A stretch of 64,000 bases of DNA from Hydrogenovibrio sp049975065 (GTDB lineage Bacteria; Pseudomonadota; Gammaproteobacteria; Thiomicrospirales; Thiomicrospiraceae), in the NCBI GenBank assembly GCA_049975065.1, contig JBNGDN010000001.1, one strand, 5' to 3'. This document shows, in pieces, positions 59,382 to 64,000 of the stretch (position 1 is its first letter; each line of letters starts with the position of its first letter). Both the position numbers and the translations under genes were made by a program. Under the pieces are notes generated by a model that made no database searches, was not told the origin of the DNA, and saw only the letters and a program-made list of their open reading frames with translations.

Positions 59382-59544
59382 TTAAAACGGCTCAAGCGCT
59401 GTCTGGGCACGATGTTTTCAGCGATAATTGCACCTGTTCCAGAAAATGGCATATTACCTGCTTTTACATTCTTAATTCTGAGACTTCGCAAGTGCTTTGA
59501 TGCTTGTTGAAGCCTTGTCTAACGTTTTAACTAAGGAAGTACGC

Positions 59545-60786
59545 ATGTTACATACATTACAGCAATTCTGGCCGGCTTGGTTACTCACGCTGTTGAGTGT
59601 TGTATTAACGTTCCTCGATATTCCTTTTGTCGGAGCCATTGCATTGGTGGTTGTGTCATTGATTTGGACGCTGTCGGTGGCAAAGTTTGCCAGAGAGCAT
59701 GGCGAGGAACCGCAAACCCGTTTGCCTGCTGTTTCCAGCGCAACCAGTGTTTCAGCCAGTCAATCCGCTAATTTTGATGCGGCGGTCATTGACGACTCGC
59801 TGCAAGTCATTATGAATGACATTGATTCGGTTGTGGATCAAGAGGTTGAGGTGGTGCGTGCCGAGTTGCTGCAGGTTAAGGACTTGGTGGCGGAGGCGAT
59901 TGAGACACTCAATGACAGTTTTATGGGGTTGCACAGTCAAACACAAGCTGAATACAAAATGGTGGTGTCCCTGCTGGATAATCTGGGCGGTACCGGCGAT
60001 GGCATGAGTATCCAAAAGTTCTCGACCGAAATCAAAGGCGTTCTGGAGTTTTTGATTACGTTATTGAGAAATTCCAGTCAACGCAGCAATGAAACGGTCG
60101 ATAAAATCGACGATATGGTCAGTCAGATCGAATCGATTTTCGCCCTGTTGGAAGATGTTAAAGGCATTGCCGACCAGACCAATCTGCTCGCACTGAATGC
60201 AGCGATTGAAGCGGCACGAGCAGGAGAGGCCGGACGTGGTTTTGCCGTGGTGGCGGATGAAGTTCGCAAGTTATCATTGAACTCCAATCAACTCAATGAC
60301 CAGATTCGCAAGCAGGCCGAAAAGGCCAAGCAAACCGTTGATCATGTTCGCCGCCGGGTGATGGACACCGCCGAAAAAGATATGCAGGAAGCGAACTCAT
60401 CACAGGAACAAGTGACCGTGCTGATTGATGATCTTGAAGCGATGAATAACGGTATTTCCGACAAGCTAGGCGATGTCTCCGGCATTATTTCCGAAATTGA
60501 AAAAAGTGTTTCCAATGCAATGCGGTCATTGCAGTTTGAAGACATTGTGCGTCAGTTGGTTGAGCAGGTATTGCATCACTTGGAAAACCTAAGCGGTTTT
60601 TCGCATAAAATTAACCATTTTATTGAAGAAAGTAAAAACGACCCGGTGCAATCTGTGTCGGAGCATCGGGAGCGCTTGGAAGCCTTCCGTCAAACCATTC
60701 ATGCCGAGCGTCAGGAAATTGAATCCAAACGGATGCGACGCGTGCAGTCGGAATCCATGGAAGAGGGTGAAATCGATTTGTTTTGA
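59545..60786 (+). CDS. Methyl-accepting chemotaxis protein without sensor domain
   Basis: A 413-residue receptor with two N-terminal transmembrane helices close together (about residues 9-25 and 28-47), leaving no periplasmic ligand domain, and no HAMP motif. A long helical region leads to the signalling hairpin DQTNLLALNAAIEAARAGEAGRGFAVVADEVRKL (about 215-250), then QFEDIVRQLVEQVLHHLE. The C-terminus (EEGEIDLF) lacks the NWETF-type pentapeptide. ATG 59545 has TAAGGAAG seven bases before. Placed after cheB; probably an intracellular or membrane-state sensor. Followed by a strong terminator. Confidence 0.88.
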   Translation: MLHTLQQFWPAWLLTLLSVVLTFLDIPFVGAIALVVVSLIWTLSVAKFAREHGEEPQTRLPAVSSATSVSASQSANFDAAVIDDSLQVIMNDIDSVVDQEVEVVRAELLQVKDLVAEAIETLNDSFMGLHSQTQAEYKMVVSLLDNLGGTGDGMSIQKFSTEIKGVLEFLITLLRNSSQRSNETVDKIDDMVSQIESIFALLEDVKGIADQTNLLALNAAIEAARAGEAGRGFAVVADEVRKLSLNSNQLNDQIRKQAEKAKQTVDHVRRRVMDTAEKDMQEANSSQEQVTVLIDDLEAMNNGISDKLGDVSGIISEIEKSVSNAMRSLQFEDIVRQLVEQVLHHLENLSGFSHKINHFIEESKNDPVQSVSEHRERLEAFRQTIHAERQEIESKRMRRVQSESMEEGEIDLF

Positions 60787-60822
60787 TGGTGCTTCTTGTG
60801 TCCAAAGTTCATTGTTTAAGTT

Positions 60823-60850
60823 AAAAAAGCACCTTTTTAGGTGCTTTTTT
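60823..60850. terminator. Bidirectional intrinsic terminator after the receptor gene
   Basis: AAAAAAGCACCT (60823-60834) and AGGTGCTTTTTT (60839-60850), perfect 12-bp stem, TTTT loop. Serves both the receptor gene and the convergent membrane-protein gene. Confidence 0.92.
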
Positions 60851-60880
60851 ATTGCGTTCAAAACGGTTAGCGAAGCGAAA

Positions 60881-61165
60881 TTAGGGTGCCATATTGCCCA
60901 TTTGATTATTCCAAAGGCTGCCAAACAGTAAGCTGAACAAAATACCGGTTGCAAAAACAATGTACCAATAACGACGCATCTTAGCCGCTTGCGCGATTTC
61001 AGTTTCGCTGAGTTCACTCTCTTTAGGGCGATCTTTAAAAAAGACCAGCATAAAACCAATGGCGGAAATGAATCCGGCAATATTGGCCAGATAGTGATTG
61101 CCGGTCAACATGGAAGCAATGCCGAGTGCCAGTATAATGGAATAGGTGATCAACAAGTTTTTCAT
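60881..61165 (-). CDS. Hypothetical small membrane protein
   Basis: A 94-residue protein that I do not recognise. Three hydrophobic segments are visible (about residues 4-21, 24-43 and 66-84), separated by a charged loop FFKDRPKESELSETEIAQAAKMRRY. No catalytic motif. GCCTTATG before the start shows no strong ribosome site (the start codon follows GGCGCCTTATG). It converges with the receptor gene and is divergent from the next gene. Confidence 0.6.
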   Translation of the reverse strand: MKNLLITYSIILALGIASMLTGNHYLANIAGFISAIGFMLVFFKDRPKESELSETEIAQAAKMRRYWYIVFATGILFSLLFGSLWNNQMGNMAP

Positions 61166-61221
61166 AAGGCGCCCTTGTGTTATCGGTTAATGCGCTATTT
61201 TATTCGCTTTGAGGTGTGGAT

Positions 61222-61539
61222 ATGTATAAATTATGTTTTTTTGTCCCGGAAGATTTTGTAGAGGACGTCAAACAAGCGGTTTTTGCTGCCGGTGCAGGGC
61301 GGATCGGTAATTATGAGCAGTGTTGCTGGCAAGTTAAGGGGCAGGGGCAGTTCAAGCCTTTACCGGGCAGTCAGCCGTTTTTGGGACGGCAAAACGAATT
61401 GGAAAGGGTGAACGAGTATCGAGTCGAAATGGTGATGCAAGAAAATCTTGCGACAGAGGTCATTCAAGCCTTGAAGCGGGCGCATCCTTATGAAGCACCG
61501 GCTTATGAAGTGATGGCGTTAATTGACGTGCCCAGCTAA
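61222..61539 (+). CDS. NIF3/YqfO-like C-terminal domain protein
   Basis: A 105-residue protein similar to the PII-like insert or stand-alone domain of NIF3/YqfO family proteins, often annotated Nif3-like. Pattern YKLCFFVPEDFVEDVKQAVFAAGAGRIGNYEQCCWQ and AHPYEAPAYEVMAL near the end are typical. No metal-binding NIF3 core. Role unknown. GAGGTG precedes the ATG at 61222. The TAA stop overlaps a TAACCCGAA sequence resembling the repeat-element end. Confidence 0.75.
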   Translation: MYKLCFFVPEDFVEDVKQAVFAAGAGRIGNYEQCCWQVKGQGQFKPLPGSQPFLGRQNELERVNEYRVEMVMQENLATEVIQALKRAHPYEAPAYEVMALIDVPS

Positions 61540-61561
61540 CCCGAATGTTTCCCTTCGGGCT
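61537..61561. repeat. Short hairpin resembling paired ends of the repeat element
   Basis: TAACCCGAATGTTTCCCTTCGGGCTAA: CCCGAA (61540-61545) pairs with TTCGGG (61554-61559). The left part matches the element's left end with one or two changes; the right part is its inverse. It could be a remnant formed by loss of the centre, or a terminator. Confidence 0.4.
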
Positions 61562-61585
61562 AAGACGCTGGATGATTACAGGCGT

Positions 61586-62293
61586 TTAAGCACCGGAGGG
61601 TGTTGCCTTGATTAATTCGATGGTGAAGATCAGTGTTTCATTCGGGCCAATAATGTCCCCAGCCCCTTTGGCACCGTACCCTAAAGCCGGCGGCACATAG
61701 ATTTCCCATTTCGCGCCGGGTTTCATCATTTTTAATGCCTCTCCCCAGCCGGCGATGACGTCGCCCATCTGAAACTCGATGGGCTTGCCGCGAGCATAGG
61801 AACTGTCAAATTCCGTGCCATCAATTAAGGTGCCTTTATAGTTAGCGGTCAGGAGATCATCTTCATTTGGCGATTGGCCACTTCCCGGTTCAATGACACG
61901 GTACTGCAGGCCGCTGGAAGTCACTTTAACGCCTTCACGTTTTTTGTTTTTCGCTAAAAACGCCTGCCCTTTTTGAGCGTTTTCCTCGGCTTGCTGCTTG
62001 CGGGCTTCCGCCTGTTGCGCCAGCACTTTTTGCTTCACTTGGTTGACCGCTTCTTGCATTTGTGTCTCGGTTAGACGCAAGGGGGTTTGGTTTATAACGT
62101 CTTTCAGCCCTAGGGTCAAGGCAGGAATGTCAATGCTGACCCCTTGTTGTTGAAAGCTTTTGGCGAGATCGGCACCGAGGGTGTAACTGGCTTGTTGTTC
62201 AACGGTTTTTAATTGCGAGTCGGCCGCCAAGGCGTTCATTTGTGAGCCGATGAGGGCGGTAAACAGTAACGTCGTCGAGAGTGTTTTTTTCAT
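61586..62293 (-). CDS. FKBP-type peptidyl-prolyl isomerase, exported
   Basis: A 235-residue periplasmic or outer-membrane foldase of the Mip/FkpA/FklB type. Signal peptide MKKTLSTTLLFTALIGSQMNALA, then an N-terminal helical dimerisation domain (about residues 30-120, KVLAQQAEARKQQAEENAQKG), and a C-terminal FKBP domain with VTSSGLQYRVIEPGSG, DGTEFDSSYARG and WEIYVPPALGYG. Whether fkpA or mip is undecidable. It follows trxB on the same strand, about 100 bases downstream. Confidence 0.88.
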   Translation of the reverse strand: MKKTLSTTLLFTALIGSQMNALAADSQLKTVEQQASYTLGADLAKSFQQQGVSIDIPALTLGLKDVINQTPLRLTETQMQEAVNQVKQKVLAQQAEARKQQAEENAQKGQAFLAKNKKREGVKVTSSGLQYRVIEPGSGQSPNEDDLLTANYKGTLIDGTEFDSSYARGKPIEFQMGDVIAGWGEALKMMKPGAKWEIYVPPALGYGAKGAGDIIGPNETLIFTIELIKATPSGA

Positions 62294-62344
62294 TAAAAGT
62301 TCCGAGTTTAGGGTTAAAGAGCATTTCGGTTAGCGTTTCGTTCA

Positions 62345-62374
62345 CCGAATTCGCCAAGCTGTCGGCGAATTCGG
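62345..62374 (-). terminator. Hairpin between trxB and the FKBP gene
   Basis: CCGAATTCGCC (62345-62355) and GGCGAATTCGG (62364-62374), a perfect 11-bp stem with an 8-base loop. No T-tract follows on the minus strand, so it may be a factor-dependent terminator or an mRNA stability element. Confidence 0.45.
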
Positions 62375-62396
62375 TCACGAAGGTTAAGCGGGGAGA

Positions 62397-63353
62397 TCAG
62401 GCCTGGTGATCAAGGTGATCCAAGTATTTTTCAGCGTCCAAGGCCGCCATGCAGCCTGCGCCGGCAGACGTGATGGCTTGCTTGTAGACTTGATCCATGA
62501 CATCCCCTGCTGCAAAAATGCCCGGGATGGACGTTTGCGTGGCATTGCCTTGCAAGCCGCTTTGCACTTTCAAGTAGCCGTGATCCATGTCCAGTTGCCC
62601 GTCGAAAATACCGGTATTCGGCGTGTGACCGATGGCAATGAAAACGCCGGCCACGTCGATTTCTTTGGTGTCGCCAGTTTGCGTGTTTTTCAAACGCAAT
62701 CCGGTTACGCCCATGTTGTCGCCCAGTACCTCTTCCAAGGTGCTGTTGTATTCGATGGTGATGTTGCCATTTTCGGCTTTTTCTTTCAATTGGTCGGCGA
62801 GGATCTTTTCCGAGCTGAAGCTGTCGCGACGATGCACAATGGTGACTTCCGCGGCGATGTTGGACAGATACAAGGCTTCTTCCACGGCGGTGTTGCCGCC
62901 GCCAATGACCGCCACTTTCTGGTTGCGGTAAAAGAAACCGTCACAAGTTGCGCAAGCGGAAACGCCTTTGCCTTTAAAGGCTTCTTCGGATTCCAAACCG
63001 AGGTATTTGGCGGAAGCGCCGGTGGCGATAATCAGCGCATCGCAGGTGTACTCACCGCTGTCACCAACCAGTTTGAATGGGCGCTGTTGCAATTCGGCGG
63101 TGTGGATGTGGTCGAAAATGATTTCGGTTCCGAAACGTTCGGCGTGTTTTTGCATGCGCACCATCAAGTCCGGGCCGGTCAGACCTTCCACGTCGCCCGG
63201 CCAGTTGTCCACTTCGGTGGTGGTGGTGAGCTGGCCGCCTTGTTGCATACCGGTAATCATCACCGGTTCCAAGTTTGCGCGCGCCGCATAAACCGCAGCG
63301 GTGTATCCGGCGGGGCCGGATCCAAGAATCAATAGTTTACAATGCTTTGACAT
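62397..63353 (-). CDS. trxB: Thioredoxin reductase
   Basis: Reduces thioredoxin with NADPH. The 318-residue flavoprotein has FAD motif LILGSGPAGYTAAVYAA, the redox pair Cys134-Cys137 (SACATCDGFF), the NADPH motif VIGGGNTAVEEAL and GIFAAGDVMD near the end. Start chosen at 63353 with AAGGAAGAAACC ahead; the upstream frame adds 39 non-conserved residues. The stop lies within a near copy (TCAGGCCTGG) of the palindrome. Divergent from ftsK, the usual arrangement. Confidence 0.96.
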   Translation of the reverse strand: MSKHCKLLILGSGPAGYTAAVYAARANLEPVMITGMQQGGQLTTTTEVDNWPGDVEGLTGPDLMVRMQKHAERFGTEIIFDHIHTAELQQRPFKLVGDSGEYTCDALIIATGASAKYLGLESEEAFKGKGVSACATCDGFFYRNQKVAVIGGGNTAVEEALYLSNIAAEVTIVHRRDSFSSEKILADQLKEKAENGNITIEYNSTLEEVLGDNMGVTGLRLKNTQTGDTKEIDVAGVFIAIGHTPNTGIFDGQLDMDHGYLKVQSGLQGNATQTSIPGIFAAGDVMDQVYKQAITSAGAGCMAALDAEKYLDHLDHQA

Positions 63354-63660
63354 GGTTTCTTCCTTGTAACGGGTTGCATGAGTCGATCGAAATGCCGTGG
63401 CGACCGTTGCCATTCGGGCACTGCCAAGCCAATTGAGCCGCGGTGCAATAGAATCAACAGCCACCTTCAAATATGCTAGAATTCTAGCAGTTTTTGACGC
63501 GTCATTGCAGTTTTTATAACACTTGGCACCGCCATCTAAGGTGTCGGGAAACCTTGATTTTTGTCAGGTTTATGGCGTATTCACTTTAATCTGTCGGGCG
63601 CGTAACGTGCGCCAGTGTTACTTCAGCATTCCGAACCATAATCAGGTGAAATCAAGCGGT
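63354..63660. other. Divergent trxB/ftsK intergenic region
   Basis: 307 bases. A TTGACG at 63494-63499 and TATAAC at 63515-63520, 15 bases apart, could be an ftsK promoter of short spacing. AAACCT/AGGTTT form a small hairpin near 63550-63572. No LexA-type operator is seen. Confidence 0.4.
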
Positions 63661-64000
63661 ATGGGATTCAAACAACCAAAATCCTCTCAGGCAGCCGACT
63701 CGAAAGGTGCAAAATCGTCCGAAAAACAATCCGCCACATCAACGCAGGGCAAGTCGTCTTCAAACGGCGCTCATTGGGTTTTGAAAGATGCGATTTTGCT
63801 GGCGTGCATCGGGCTATCCGCCTTTCTATTTATTGTGTTATTCAGTTATCAGCCGAGTGATCCGGGGTTTGATACGGTCAATGAAGGCCAGATGGTGCAA
63901 AATTATGGTGGTCGCACCGGCGCTTGGGTGTCTTCATTTATTTTGTATATTTTCGGTGTTTTCGGATTTGCCCTGCCATTCGGACTGTTTGTGGCCGGAA
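63661..64000 (+). CDS. ftsK: DNA translocase FtsK, N-terminal part (3' end outside window)
   Basis: Start of the septal DNA translocase. The first 40 residues are polar (rich in Ser, Lys and Gln), followed by a first transmembrane helix (DAILLACIGLSAFLFIVLFSY), the conserved QPSDPGFDT periplasmic motif, NYGGRTGAWVSSFILYIFG and the next helix. These fit the four-helix membrane domain of FtsK. The motor domain lies beyond the window. Placement beside trxB supports the call. Confidence 0.88.
   Translation, partial: MGFKQPKSSQAADSKGAKSSEKQSATSTQGKSSSNGAHWVLKDAILLACIGLSAFLFIVLFSYQPSDPGFDTVNEGQMVQNYGGRTGAWVSSFILYIFGVFGFALPFGLFVAG

Noticed and set aside
62406..63335. 309-codon open frame on the plus strand
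   Set aside because: It is the antisense of trxB; the trxB motifs on the other strand are complete.
1..64000. tRNA, rRNA, CRISPR, prophage, toxin-antitoxin or defence island
   Set aside because: No T-loop-type tRNA sequence, no spaced direct repeats, no phage or restriction genes were found; the genes are core functions.

Overview
The window is ordinary, gene-dense chromosome from a motile gammaproteobacterium. Gene content and order (a cbbY-type phosphatase, the rseC-degQ-lepA-lepB-rnc-era-recO-pdxJ-acpS run, a polar-type flhA-flhF-flhG-fliA-cheY-cheZ-cheA block) suggest the Thiomicrospira/Hydrogenovibrio/Thiomicrorhabdus group of sulfur-oxidising autotrophs. That assignment is inference from family resemblance, not a database match. 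There are no rRNA or tRNA genes, no CRISPR array, no prophage and no transposase. Ten N at 39751-39760 mark an assembly gap inside recO.

Layout. 1-4.9 kb: alanine/threonine synthesis (alaC end, hom, a phosphoglycerate-mutase-like gene, thrC). 4.9-13 kb: recJ against a YqiA-like esterase, unknown and kinase genes, dksA, then cbbY facing an FGGY sugar kinase. 13.3-24.6 kb: zipA-ligA, darP, a minus-strand group (DUF3817, drug/metabolite transporter, half-length asparaginase, HTH-less LexA-like peptidase, yciI, yciB), then PHP nuclease, yciO, site-2 protease, rluB and DUF445. 24.7-32.3 kb: DUF5610 gene with a probable flagellar-sigma promoter, prfB with its programmed frameshift, lysS, ygfZ, an orphan cheW and nadB. 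32.4-41 kb: rseC to acpS. 41.3-53.9 kb: one long flagellar/chemotaxis run on the plus strand (fliOPQR, flhBAFG, fliA, cheY, cheZ, cheA, cheW). 54-57.1 kb: a minus-strand group (fliK, cheW, cheY, STAS protein, FlhB-tail protein). 57.3-60.8 kb: cheR, cheB and a receptor without a sensor domain. 60.9-64 kb: small genes, an FKBP isomerase, trxB and the start of ftsK.

How the genes work together: fliOPQR, flhA and flhB build the flagellar export gate; flhF and flhG set where and how many flagella form; fliA switches on late genes; the che genes form at least one complete signalling path (receptor, CheW, CheA, CheY, CheZ, CheR, CheB) plus a second CheW/CheY/STAS set.

The two signals that ordinary annotation does not explain are (1) the 10-bp palindrome CCAGGCCTGG, present 21 times exactly where chance predicts about 0.06, and (2) a family of about 170-200 bp elements ending in inverted TTAACCCGA-type repeats, present four times between genes, two of which supply the stop codon of the upstream gene.
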